A DNA stretch of 11,106 bases from CAZRHR01 sp964599915 (GTDB lineage: Bacteria; Bacteroidota; Bacteroidia; CAIKAF01): positions 1-11,106 of the forward strand of contig CAZRHR010000081.1 of the NCBI GenBank assembly GCA_964599915.1. Reading direction: 5' to 3'. The notes under the pieces were generated by a model. That model was not told the origin of the DNA. It did no database searches and saw nothing but the letters and a program-made list of their open reading frames with translations. The translations under genes were made by a program, and so were the position numbers. Below, piece after piece: positions 1 to 6,991 of this stretch. Every line of letters starts with the position of its first letter. Positions within the stretch are counted from its first letter, which is position 1.

Positions 1-909
1 AAGGTCGGCAGAAAGTCCCCATTTAAAGCGGGAAAGCAAGCGTTGCTCCATGCCTTGCAGGTCCACCGGGGCTTTGTCCGAGGTGAGAATAATTTGTTTG
101 CCGTTTTGGTGCAGGTGGTTGAAAATGTGAAAAAACACGTCTTGGGTTTTTTCTTTTCCTGAAAGCACATGCACATCGTCCAGAATAAGTACGTCGATCA
201 GTTGATAAAAATTGACGAAATCGCTGGTGGTGTTGTTTTTTACAGAATCGATAAACTGATTGGTGAATCGCTCGGCCGGTACGTACAATACGGTTTTGTT
301 AGGGAAATTCTTTTTGATTTCAATACCAATACCGTGAACGAGGTGGGTTTTTCCCAACCCGGTATTTCCATATACAAGAAGCGGGTTAAAGGAGGTTCCG
401 CCGGGGTTTTTGGCTACGGCATATCCGGCAGACCGCGCCAATCGGTTACAATCACCTTCAATATAATTTTCCAACGCATATCCCGGGTTCAGGTTAGAAT
501 CTACATTGACCTTTTTAAGACCGGGAATGATAAATGGATTCTTAATGCCTTTGGTGCCATTGATTTCCACCGGCATACTAACGGCTGGATTGGCAATGGC
601 TTTAGATTCAGAAGTAGGAATTTTAACCGTATAGGGTTTATCACTATGGTAGTTATTTTCCATAATGATTGAATATTCTAAACGACCCTCGGGTCCAAGT
701 TCTTTGCGAACTGTTTTCTTGAGCAAGGTGATATAATGCTCTTCCAGCCATTCATAAAAGAATTGGGAAGGCACTTGGATCGTCAGCACATGGTCCTGCA
801 ACTTTACGGGACGAATGGGTTCAAACCATGTCCTGTAACTTTGCGGGCTTACATTGTCTCTAATGACGGCCAAGCAATTTTCCCAAACCTTATGAAGTTC
901 ATCACCCAT
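1..909 (-). CDS. dnaA: Chromosomal replication initiator protein DnaA (C-terminus off window)
   Basis: DnaA is the AAA+ ATPase that binds and melts the chromosomal origin. Translating the minus strand from the ATG at 909-907 gives 303 uninterrupted codons that leave the window at position 1. Residues 1 to about 80 resemble DnaA domain I (MGDELHKVWENCL..., then SYRTWFEPI). A variable linker follows, and the AAA+ module begins near residue 140. It contains Walker A GNTGLGKTH (181-189), Walker B LDDVH (243-247), the sensor-1 stretch IILTSD, and the box VII arginine-finger region RLLSRFKWGL just before the edge. The remaining roughly 160-170 residues, including the helix-turn-helix that binds DnaA boxes, are outside the window. 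The start is preceded by the purine-rich stretch AGAGAGG. I saw no DnaA boxes beside the gene. The identification is very secure. Confidence 0.97.
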   Translation of the reverse strand, partial: MGDELHKVWENCLAVIRDNVSPQSYRTWFEPIRPVKLQDHVLTIQVPSQFFYEWLEEHYITLLKKTVRKELGPEGRLEYSIIMENNYHSDKPYTVKIPTSESKAIANPAVSMPVEINGTKGIKNPFIIPGLKKVNVDSNLNPGYALENYIEGDCNRLARSAGYAVAKNPGGTSFNPLLVYGNTGLGKTHLVHGIGIEIKKNFPNKTVLYVPAERFTNQFIDSVKNNTTSDFVNFYQLIDVLILDDVHVLSGKEKTQDVFFHIFNHLHQNGKQIILTSDKAPVDLQGMEQRLLSRFKWGLSADL

Positions 910-998
910 AATAAACCTCTCTCTGTGTTAAATTTTTGTAAAATTCTCTAAATGTCAAAACGCGATTGTGTAATCTAAAACTTAGGATTGGCGCACGT

Positions 999-1013
999 TT
1001 CCGTACAACGGAA
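999..1013. promoter_or_regulatory. Short perfect dyad upstream of dnaA
   Basis: TTCCGT-ACA-ACGGAA is a perfect 6-bp inverted repeat with a 3-base centre, lying in the 142-bp gap between the metallophosphatase stop and the dnaA start, about 90 bp upstream of dnaA. Its size and position suit an operator for a dimeric regulator. No regulator is identified and a chance palindrome is possible. I found no exact TAnnTTTG element in this gap, so the dnaA promoter is not located; a TTGACA-like hexamer reads on the minus strand near 951-957. Confidence 0.3.
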
Positions 1014-1051
1014 CAAATATTGACAGAAAAAAATGTAAAAAAAAATCCATG

Positions 1052-2002
1052 TCATATTGTTTTTTCAGAAACTTCAATTATGCCTCCAAAAGCAGTTTCC
1101 ATTTCTCCGTTTCGAGCGAAAAAGCAATCGATCCTTCCAAGCCTTAAGCCAGCCCAGCCTACTTGATTGACCACAACCTTTTTACCCTCCGCATTGGACA
1201 AAACGGTGGGTTCGTCTAAAAAAGTATGGGTATGGCCACCTAAAATCACATCTACATTTTTACTTTCAACAGCAAGGCCTAAGTCGCTAATTCTTTTCTC
1301 TTTATACTTATAACCAAGGTGAGAAAGTACCACCACCATATCACATTTGGCCTCTTTTTTAAGGAAAAGTGCCTCTCGGTTCATGGCCGTCACTGGATCT
1401 GTATAGGCCAATCCTTCATGGTTTTTATCGGATACAAGTCCTTCAAAATCTACACCCAAACCAATGACGCCCAATTTGATGTCTCCCTTTTTCAAGATTT
1501 TTGAGGGGGAAAATCCTTTTCGTAGGCCTGCATCCAATACGGCATAGTTGGCGTTGACAAAAGAAAATTGGGCATGGGGCATCATTTTCCAGAGGCCTTC
1601 TATGCCATTGTCGAAGTCATGGTTGCCAAAAGTGGCCACATCGTAGCCCATTTCACTCATCATTTTGAACTCAGGCTCCCCGCCATAGATATTAAAATAA
1701 GGCGTGCCCTGAAAAATATCACCACAATCTAAAAGTGCAACGGGATAACCTTCTCCTCTAATTTTTTTAATCAAAGCGGCACGCATGGCCATGCCGCCCT
1801 GGTTGGGATATTTTGGATCATTGGCAGGAAATGGCGTTATATGGCTATGCATATCATTGGTGTGCAACAAGGTGATCCGCGCCAACCCTTTTTCTTTCCA
1901 AAAAGATTCTTCCAACGCCCATACCGAAGGGGTCAAGGAGGCCATACCTACGCCAAGACCGGCCTTACCCAATTTCTCTAAAAACCGTCTGCGATTCATC
2001 AT
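1052..2002 (-). CDS. Tat-exported metallophosphatase / 5'-nucleotidase catalytic domain protein
   Basis: This is a calcineurin-like metallophosphoesterase of the UshA/5'-nucleotidase family, which removes phosphate from extracytoplasmic nucleotides using a two-metal centre. It starts with a twin-arginine signal (NRRRFLEK, residues 3-10), a hydrophobic stretch and a likely cleavage site after SVWA (about residue 29). All metal-ligand motifs are present: D50 and H52 in TNDMHSH, D95 in CGD, N127-H128-D129 in GNHD, H228 in SHLG, and H257 and H259 in GGHTH. At 316 residues it holds only the catalytic domain; canonical UshA-type enzymes are about 550 residues with a fused C-terminal substrate domain. 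That domain is in the gene immediately upstream, which overlaps this start by 4 bp (ATGA), implying translational coupling. The exact substrate is unknown. No clear hairpin terminator follows, only T-runs. Confidence 0.93.
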   Translation of the reverse strand: MMNRRRFLEKLGKAGLGVGMASLTPSVWALEESFWKEKGLARITLLHTNDMHSHITPFPANDPKYPNQGGMAMRAALIKKIRGEGYPVALLDCGDIFQGTPYFNIYGGEPEFKMMSEMGYDVATFGNHDFDNGIEGLWKMMPHAQFSFVNANYAVLDAGLRKGFSPSKILKKGDIKLGVIGLGVDFEGLVSDKNHEGLAYTDPVTAMNREALFLKKEAKCDMVVVLSHLGYKYKEKRISDLGLAVESKNVDVILGGHTHTFLDEPTVLSNAEGKKVVVNQVGWAGLRLGRIDCFFARNGEMETAFGGIIEVSEKTI

Positions 2003-2733
2003 GGTTGTTCCGTTTGGCTGATTCTACCATCTAGGGTAGCCGAAAGTGTGCGCCCCTGTGCTTTGGCTTGTATAAACGAAGAAATGATCATATCGCGCAA
2101 CAAAAGACCGGTTCGCACGGGTTTGGCATGGGTCAAAAAGGTCATTTTATCTCCACCACCTGCCAAAAAATCGCTGGTGGCCACCCAATACGTTTTTTCC
2201 GGATTCCATGGCTCTTGGCCCACCATGACTTCCTTGGTTCCTACATTTACACGCAATCCTCCGATAGGCATGATGGGTTGGTCTATTAAAAAGTCAATCA
2301 TGGCGGCCATGGAGGCTGGTTTCATTTCTACCAACACCAATTCATTGTCAAAGGGCATGAGTTGAAACACATCGCCTCGCGTGACGGGACCTGCTGGTAA
2401 TGAGTTGCGCAAGCCTCCAATGTTCAACAAGGCGAAATCCACTTGGGGATGCTGCAATTTGGCTTGTTCCAACACCAAATCTGCCACAAAGTTCCCCAGC
2501 AGGGTTTCCGGTTTGCTTCGTTCTTTGGGCATGGCCACAGCCGTGTGTCCCACCACTTCTTGCATTAAACTATCCACTTTCCGCCCGTAATAGGCCTGAA
2601 GACTGGCTATTGCCGAATCTTCCGGCAGCGCCTGAATCGCTACCCATTGAACTTGTACGTCCTTAATTTGTAAAGGGGGCTTACAACCGGCTAAAAGAAT
2701 GCATACACTACAAAATACAACTGGCCATTTCAT
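1999..2733 (-). CDS. 5'-nucleotidase C-terminal (substrate-binding) domain lipoprotein
   Basis: A 244-residue protein with a lipoprotein signal peptide (hydrophobic stretch, lipobox LAGC, predicted lipidated Cys17), followed almost entirely by a 5'-nucleotidase C-terminal domain. Family signatures are PETLLGNFVADL (75-86), NIGGLRN (104-110), LPAGPVTRGDVFQLMPFDN (112-130) and SDFLAGGGD (187-195). In fused enzymes this domain binds the nucleoside: the arginine of the GGxR motif and the phenylalanines of PFxN and DFLAxGGD line the pocket, and equivalents are visible here (R109, F128, F189). It has no metal ligands, so it should be inactive alone. Its stop overlaps the start of the metallophosphatase gene (ATGA), so the two presumably work together as a split enzyme in the envelope. 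Gene order is reversed relative to the usual domain order. Confidence 0.92.
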   Translation of the reverse strand: MKWPVVFCSVCILLAGCKPPLQIKDVQVQWVAIQALPEDSAIASLQAYYGRKVDSLMQEVVGHTAVAMPKERSKPETLLGNFVADLVLEQAKLQHPQVDFALLNIGGLRNSLPAGPVTRGDVFQLMPFDNELVLVEMKPASMAAMIDFLIDQPIMPIGGLRVNVGTKEVMVGQEPWNPEKTYWVATSDFLAGGGDKMTFLTHAKPVRTGLLLRDMIISSFIQAKAQGRTLSATLDGRISQTEQP

Positions 2734-2850
2734 GCTTTAAAAATACAAACCCTTCTTTCAAATGAAACCTTTATCCCTTCTTTCTCTGATTAGTTTTAAT
2801 TTTCATTTTAATAATCAACGTGTTACAAGAAATAATTCGTCCTGAACCTA

Positions 2851-2879
2851 AAAAAAAACTCCGCCATAAGGCGGAGTTT
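2851..2879 (-). terminator. Intrinsic terminator of pckA
   Basis: On the minus strand there is a perfect 10-bp stem (AAACTCCGCC / GGCGGAGTTT, plus-strand arms 2856-2865 and 2870-2879) with a 4-base loop, followed by a run of eight T (plus-strand A-run 2851-2858, part of it inside the stem). It begins about 20 bp past the pckA stop codon. This is a textbook rho-independent terminator and separates pckA from the downstream nucleotidase unit. Confidence 0.93.
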
Positions 2880-2900
2880 AAGGAAAGGAAATGAATGATT

Positions 2901-4514
2901 TTAGGCTTTTTCCATCACCACAGGGGCAGCTGCTTTCATTTCATCGGTTGCGATGTCTGAAAATTTTGCGAAGTTGTCATTAAACTTCACGGCTAAACTA
3001 TTTGCCAACTGCACGTAGGCTTGTTTGTCTGCCCAAGTGTTTTCTGGATTCAATAATTCATCCGGCACGCCTGGACAAGTCACTGGCATTTGCAAGCCGA
3101 AAATGGGGTGGGTTTGGGTAGGAACGTCGTTGAGTTCACCGTTGAGCGCGGCTGTAATCATGGCGCGGGTGTAAGATAACTTCATCCGGGAACCGGTTCC
3201 ATATGCTCCACCGCTCCAACCCGTGTTGATGAGCCAAACTTTGGCATTGGACTCTTGGATTTTTTTACCCAGTAATGCGGCGTATTGGGTGGGATGCAAC
3301 GGCATAAAAGGTGCACCAAAACAAGTGGAAAAAGTGGTTTGTGGTTCAGTGACACCTGCTTCTGTTCCTGCCACCTTGGCCGTGTATCCGGAAATAAAAT
3401 GGTACATGGCTTGTCCGGCAGTAAGTCTGGAAATAGGAGGTAAAATGCCGTAGGCGTCGCAGGTGAGGAAAAAAATGTTCTCCGGACTTTTTCCCATACC
3501 ATTTTCCACGATATTTTGGATAAAATGAATGGGGTAGGAGACCCGTGTGTTTTCTGTGATGCTGTTGTCGGCAAAGTTCACTTCACGGGTGCCATCTACA
3601 TAACCCACATTTTCCAATAAGGCGCCGAACTTGATGGCCTCATAAATATCCGGCTCCTTTTCATGGGTTAAATCGATGGTTTTGGCATAACAACCGCCTT
3701 CAAAATTGAATACAGTTTGGTCGCTCCAACCGTGTTCATCGTCTCCAATCAACTGTCGGTTTGGATCGGCGGATAAAGTGGTTTTTCCTGTACCGGACAG
3801 ACCGAAAAACAAGGCCGTATCTCCATTTTTGCCCACGTTGGCGGAGCAATGCATAGGAAATACTTGGTGCTGGGTGGGGAGTAAAAAGTTGAGGGCAGAG
3901 AAAATTCCCTTTTTAATTTCTCCCGTGTAGCCGGTTCCTCCCACAATAATCATCTTGCGGGTGAAATTTAAAATGGCAAAGTTATGTTGGCGGGTGCCAT
4001 CTTCTGCCGCCACCGCCATAAAGGTGGGGGCGTTAAGGATGGTCCAATCCGGGCTGAAATGCTGAAGTTCCTCGCGGGTTGGTCGAATAAACATGTTGTA
4101 AACGAACATGTTAGACCAAGGGTATTCAGTGATAACCCGTGCTTTTAGCCGGTAGCTTGGGTCTGCACAAACGAAAGCGTCCCGCACATAAATGTCCTTA
4201 CCGGCAAAATGTTGGATGATTTTTTGGGCCAGTTGGTCAAACTTTTCCGCCTCAAATGCGATGTTGTGGTTGCCCCACCATACGGTGTTGGTGGTAATCT
4301 CGTCCTTGACAATAAAGCGATCCTTAGGACTTCTGCCGGTAAACTCACCTGTATTCACGGCCAAGGCACCCGTTTGGGTAAGCTTGCCCATGCCTTTCAA
4401 CAGGCTGTGTTCAATAAGTTCTGCGGGTTCTAAATTCCAATAGGCTTTGTTGTAACCACGCAAACCAAGTGAAGCTAAATCAGCACCTGGTGTTTTGAAT
4501 CCTAAATCGCTCAT
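2901..4514 (-). CDS. pckA: Phosphoenolpyruvate carboxykinase (ATP)
   Basis: This enzyme converts oxaloacetate and ATP to phosphoenolpyruvate, CO2 and ADP in the cytoplasm, the entry step of gluconeogenesis. The 537-residue length is typical of the ATP-dependent family. Diagnostic features are GRSPKDRF (60-67), which binds oxaloacetate; HCSANVGKNGD (222-232) with metal- and ATP-contacting residues; the P-loop GLSGTGKTT (238-246); the kinase-2 motif LIGDDEH (255-261); and FEGGCYAK (271-278). The GTP-dependent family has different motifs, so that alternative is excluded. The gene appears monocistronic. A candidate -7 element lies 47 bp upstream, and a strong terminator follows 22 bp after the stop. 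No truncation or missing catalytic residue is evident. Confidence 0.98.
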   Translation of the reverse strand: MSDLGFKTPGADLASLGLRGYNKAYWNLEPAELIEHSLLKGMGKLTQTGALAVNTGEFTGRSPKDRFIVKDEITTNTVWWGNHNIAFEAEKFDQLAQKIIQHFAGKDIYVRDAFVCADPSYRLKARVITEYPWSNMFVYNMFIRPTREELQHFSPDWTILNAPTFMAVAAEDGTRQHNFAILNFTRKMIIVGGTGYTGEIKKGIFSALNFLLPTQHQVFPMHCSANVGKNGDTALFFGLSGTGKTTLSADPNRQLIGDDEHGWSDQTVFNFEGGCYAKTIDLTHEKEPDIYEAIKFGALLENVGYVDGTREVNFADNSITENTRVSYPIHFIQNIVENGMGKSPENIFFLTCDAYGILPPISRLTAGQAMYHFISGYTAKVAGTEAGVTEPQTTFSTCFGAPFMPLHPTQYAALLGKKIQESNAKVWLINTGWSGGAYGTGSRMKLSYTRAMITAALNGELNDVPTQTHPIFGLQMPVTCPGVPDELLNPENTWADKQAYVQLANSLAVKFNDNFAKFSDIATDEMKAAAPVVMEKA

Positions 4515-4561
4515 GGATATTGCGAATTTCGTTCTTTGGGGAATGAGGTAAAATGTGGGGT

Positions 4562-4569
4562 CAAAAGTA
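4562..4569 (-). promoter_or_regulatory. Candidate Bacteroidota -7 element for pckA
   Basis: Reading on the minus strand, TACTTTTG is an exact match to the Bacteroidota -7 consensus TAnnTTTG. It lies 47 bp upstream of the pckA start, within the 91-bp gap to the preceding gene's stop. I do not see a convincing TTG -33 element at the expected distance, so this is a one-box prediction. The A/T-rich sequence just upstream on the same strand also serves as the preceding terminator's T-tract. Confidence 0.5.
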
Positions 4570-4592
4570 AGAATTATTCAAAAAATGGATAG

Positions 4593-4620
4593 AAAAAATA
4601 AAACCTTATCGCCGACAAGG
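4593..4620 (-). terminator. Intrinsic terminator overlapping a stop codon
   Basis: On the minus strand CCTTGTC-GGC-GATAAGG forms a 7-bp stem with one G-U pair and a 3-base loop (plus positions 4604-4620). It is followed by the T-rich tail TTTTATTTTTT. The stop codon of the lipoprotein gene (TAA, 4608-4606) lies inside the 3' arm, so the last codons form part of the terminator. It would end the DUF423-M32-lipoprotein transcript just before the pckA promoter. Confidence 0.8.
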
Positions 4621-5019
4621 CTTATTTTTTTCCATTCTTATATTTTTACCTTTGATAATCAGTTGTTTAATTTCCTCCTCAAGTTGCATTTTTTGCTGCT
4701 CAGTAAGTTTTTCTGCACCAATGCACACATCGACCTCTCCTTCACGTCCCCAACCTACTTTCTCGATGGTAAGCTGAACACGCTGAGCAGCCTGAAACTG
4801 AACAAGCAAGGCTTCTAACTGCTTTAAGTTCTCATAATCAATTCCATACGCAATAGAAAAATACGAAATATGCCAGGTGGGAACCCATACTGAAGCTTGT
4901 GCATCTGCGGGTACGCTTTGGGTGGAATCGGCTGCTTTACCTGAGGTTTTACATCCAATTTGGGTAAAAAAGAATGTAAGAATCAATAAGCCAGCGAAGA
5001 CAGGATTATTTCGTTTCAT
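4606..5019 (-). CDS. Putative lipoprotein of unknown function
   Basis: A 137-residue protein I do not recognise. The N-terminus is a typical export signal: positive residues MKRNN, a hydrophobic run over residues 7-20, and a lipobox-like IGC that would put the lipidated cysteine at residue 23. A low-complexity Ala/Ser/Gln linker follows (about 26-43). The globular part includes VPTWHISYFSIAYGIDY (46-62) and VGWGREGEVDVCIG (88-101). It ends with a charged, probably helical segment LTEQQKMQLEEEIKQLI (105-121). It lies 13 bp downstream of the M32 carboxypeptidase stop on the same strand and shares its terminator, so it is probably the last gene of that operon. The lipobox has an unusual -3 residue (Gln), which lowers confidence in lipidation but not in the gene. 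Confidence 0.8.
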   Translation of the reverse strand: MKRNNPVFAGLLILTFFFTQIGCKTSGKAADSTQSVPADAQASVWVPTWHISYFSIAYGIDYENLKQLEALLVQFQAAQRVQLTIEKVGWGREGEVDVCIGAEKLTEQQKMQLEEEIKQLIIKGKNIRMEKNKPCRR

Positions 5020-5032
5020 TCGTTGTAGGATT

Positions 5033-6514
5033 TTAGGGTTGAAATGACCATTTTAAATGCCGTAGTAAGGCGTCCGCTTCCAAAACTTTTCCCGTGGCCA
5101 TTTGGCAAAGTTGGTCTGAGGAATACAGGCCTCCATGTTGGTAAATATGGGTATGAAGCCACGCTTTTACCTGTGACAAATGACTGGCTTCTAATCGGTC
5201 TAGGCTTTCCAAATGGAGCGTGGAAGTCACGGATTCAAACAATTGCGCGGCCATCATGCTTCCGAGACTGTAGGTGGGAAAATAACCGAAGGAACCGTGA
5301 GCCCAATGAATGTCTTGCATAAAACCTTGTTTGGCTTGCGGCGGTCGCAATCCCAACCATTGTTCATACAGGTCATTCCAGCAGGCTTCCACATCCTGAA
5401 TGGCCAAACTGCCTTCAATCAATTGTTTTTCAATTTGGAAACGAATCCAAATATGAAAATGATAGGTGTATTCATCGGCCTGAATGCGAATGAGGTTAGG
5501 CTGCATCCGGTGAAGTTGAGGCATCATATCGGCCACGGGAGGAAGGGGATAACCCGTTTCTTTGAGCCATGCTTCTTGGTGTACACCTTTCCAAAAAGCC
5601 TGACTTTTTCCTATATGATTTTCCCAAAGCCGGCTTTGACTTTCATGCACCACCAAAGACCGGGCGGAACCTGCGGGGAGTCCGGCTTCCTCTTCCGGCA
5701 ATCCCAATTCATACAAGGCATGTCCGCCTTCGTGTAAAAGTCCCCAAACCAAATCATCCGGCTGGTCTTCATGGCATTGATGGGTTACACGCACATCTCC
5801 GGCATGCAAGCCAATACAAAATGGGTGAGGCGCAACATCCATGCGTCCTTTGGAAAAATCATAGCCCATGTGTTCCAACAAGGCCCGGCCGAACTTTTTC
5901 TGGATCGACGCTGCGATGGGCCCCGGAATGGCCTGTGCGGCTTTCCCGTCCGTGGCGTTGGAAAAACCGGGAAGTTTTAGACCTTCTACCAATGCTCCCA
6001 GCACCGAAGTTACTTTTTGGGTGGTGAGTCCGGGTTCATAGGGGTCTAAAAGGGCATCGTAAGGATGTTGGACAAATCCTAAGTAAGCCGCTTCTTCCTG
6101 TTTCATGCGAACCAAGTCACGGAGGGCTTCCAAATAAACTTTTGTATCTCCATTTTCCCGGCCTTTAATCCACGCTTCAAAAGTTCGAGAAATGGTGGTG
6201 TTTAAGGCGATGACCCAAGGTTTGGGTAGTTTTTTCGCTTGTTGAATATCCCGTAAGACCATGCGGGCATTGGCCCGGTCTTTTTCCGTGATATCAGGGT
6301 CTTCCGTTAATTGGGCAGCGGCATCCTCCCATGATGTGCTTGTTTGTAAATCATGGATTTGTCCGGTTAATTCGGCCAATTGTCTGGAACGAACCTGAAA
6401 CCCGCCCGTGGGCATCATGACTTCTTGGTCCCATTGCAGCAAACCCGCTATGGAAGAAAGGTCACGGATTTTTAGGGCATGGTCTTTAAAAGCTTGTAAG
6501 GTAGACGAGGTCAT
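5033..6514 (-). CDS. Carboxypeptidase of peptidase family M32 (Taq/Pfu type)
   Basis: M32 metallocarboxypeptidases remove C-terminal amino acids from peptides, normally in the cytoplasm; there is no signal peptide here. At 493 residues it has the usual family length (about 500). The zinc site is clear: HEGGH (261-265) supplies two histidines and the glutamate general base, and E291 in HESQSRLWEN (290-299) supplies the third ligand. Upstream family signatures include LLQWDQEVMMP (25-35) and MDVAPHPFC (225-233). HEGGH replaces the commoner HEFGH, but only a variable position of HExxH changes. The start overlaps the stop of the DUF423 gene by 4 bp (ATGA), so translation is probably coupled. The likely role is peptide turnover. 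Confidence 0.95.
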   Translation of the reverse strand: MTSSTLQAFKDHALKIRDLSSIAGLLQWDQEVMMPTGGFQVRSRQLAELTGQIHDLQTSTSWEDAAAQLTEDPDITEKDRANARMVLRDIQQAKKLPKPWVIALNTTISRTFEAWIKGRENGDTKVYLEALRDLVRMKQEEAAYLGFVQHPYDALLDPYEPGLTTQKVTSVLGALVEGLKLPGFSNATDGKAAQAIPGPIAASIQKKFGRALLEHMGYDFSKGRMDVAPHPFCIGLHAGDVRVTHQCHEDQPDDLVWGLLHEGGHALYELGLPEEEAGLPAGSARSLVVHESQSRLWENHIGKSQAFWKGVHQEAWLKETGYPLPPVADMMPQLHRMQPNLIRIQADEYTYHFHIWIRFQIEKQLIEGSLAIQDVEACWNDLYEQWLGLRPPQAKQGFMQDIHWAHGSFGYFPTYSLGSMMAAQLFESVTSTLHLESLDRLEASHLSQVKAWLHTHIYQHGGLYSSDQLCQMATGKVLEADALLRHLKWSFQP

Positions 6515-6909
6515 GATTTTGTTGATTTACCGGAGAAAAACCCTAGGGTGAGGATGAGCCAACCCACCATCAGGGTAAGTCCGCCCAACGGGGTAACAGG
6601 TCCTAAAAATTTCACCGGCCAACCCAAAGCCCCTAATAACGTAAGGCCATAAATGGAGCCGGAAAAAAGCACCACTCCTCCAATCCAACACCGCTGAACC
6701 CAAACCAACCAGGAAACCATTTTTAATTGTTTTCTAAGACCAATGATACCGAGCAAAGCCAAGGCATGAAACATTTGATATAAAACCGCGGTTTTGAAAG
6801 CGTCCAGACCCGTTGGAGGTAAAATATCTTTGAGGGCATGCGCACCCAGCGCACCTAACATCACCGCAGTACCACCCATGATTCCTGCGATTGTACCTGT
6901 TTTTTCCAT
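6511..6909 (-). CDS. DUF423 family small membrane protein (YgdD-like)
   Basis: A 132-residue integral membrane protein with four predicted transmembrane helices (about 6-27, 43-58, 66-92, 105-125). The conserved DUF423 motifs are all present: LGALGAHALK (18-27), YQMFHALALL (44-53), FSGSIYGLTL (82-91) and LGPVTPLGGLTLMVGW (102-117). The molecular function of the family is not established. The gene is first in a probable three-gene operon: it overlaps the M32 carboxypeptidase start by 4 bp, and a candidate -7 promoter element sits 21 bp upstream. The C-terminal tail (GKSTKS) is short and basic, as expected for a cytoplasmic end. Confidence 0.93.
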   Translation of the reverse strand: MEKTGTIAGIMGGTAVMLGALGAHALKDILPPTGLDAFKTAVLYQMFHALALLGIIGLRKQLKMVSWLVWVQRCWIGGVVLFSGSIYGLTLLGALGWPVKFLGPVTPLGGLTLMVGWLILTLGFFSGKSTKS

Positions 6910-6930
6910 TTTTTAAGGACTTCTCTTAGG

Positions 6931-6938
6931 CAAATATA
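6931..6938 (-). promoter_or_regulatory. Candidate -7 element for the DUF423-M32-lipoprotein operon
   Basis: On the minus strand TATATTTG matches TAnnTTTG exactly, 21 bp upstream of the DUF423 start. It implies a very short leader of roughly 15 nt. A good -33 TTG at 17-21 bp spacing is not obvious. It lies back to back with a matching element for the divergent saccharopine dehydrogenase gene. Confidence 0.55.
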
Positions 6939-6960
6939 CCCGTCCAAGGTGGTTTCGCTG

Positions 6961-6968
6961 TATGTTTG
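6961..6968 (+). promoter_or_regulatory. Candidate -7 element for the saccharopine dehydrogenase / aldo-keto reductase pair
   Basis: TATGTTTG matches TAnnTTTG exactly and ends 23 bp before the ATG at 6992. It contains an upstream in-frame ATG (6962-6964), which would therefore lie within the promoter rather than in the mRNA. This element decides the start codon of the downstream gene. No clear -33 box is visible. Confidence 0.55.
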
Positions 6969-6991
6969 CAGCAAATTATTTCATCCGGAAA

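Noticed and set aside
169..672. Plus-strand open frame of 167 codons
   Set aside because: It is antisense to dnaA, whose minus-strand translation shows unmistakable AAA+ motifs over the same bases.
910..1051. Replication origin next to dnaA
   Set aside because: No TTATCCACA-type DnaA boxes on either strand and no clear unwinding element beyond ordinary AT-rich stretches.
6962..6991. Longer start for the saccharopine dehydrogenase gene
   Set aside because: This ATG lies inside an exact -7 promoter match, and the extension precedes a complete Rossmann N-terminus starting at 6992.
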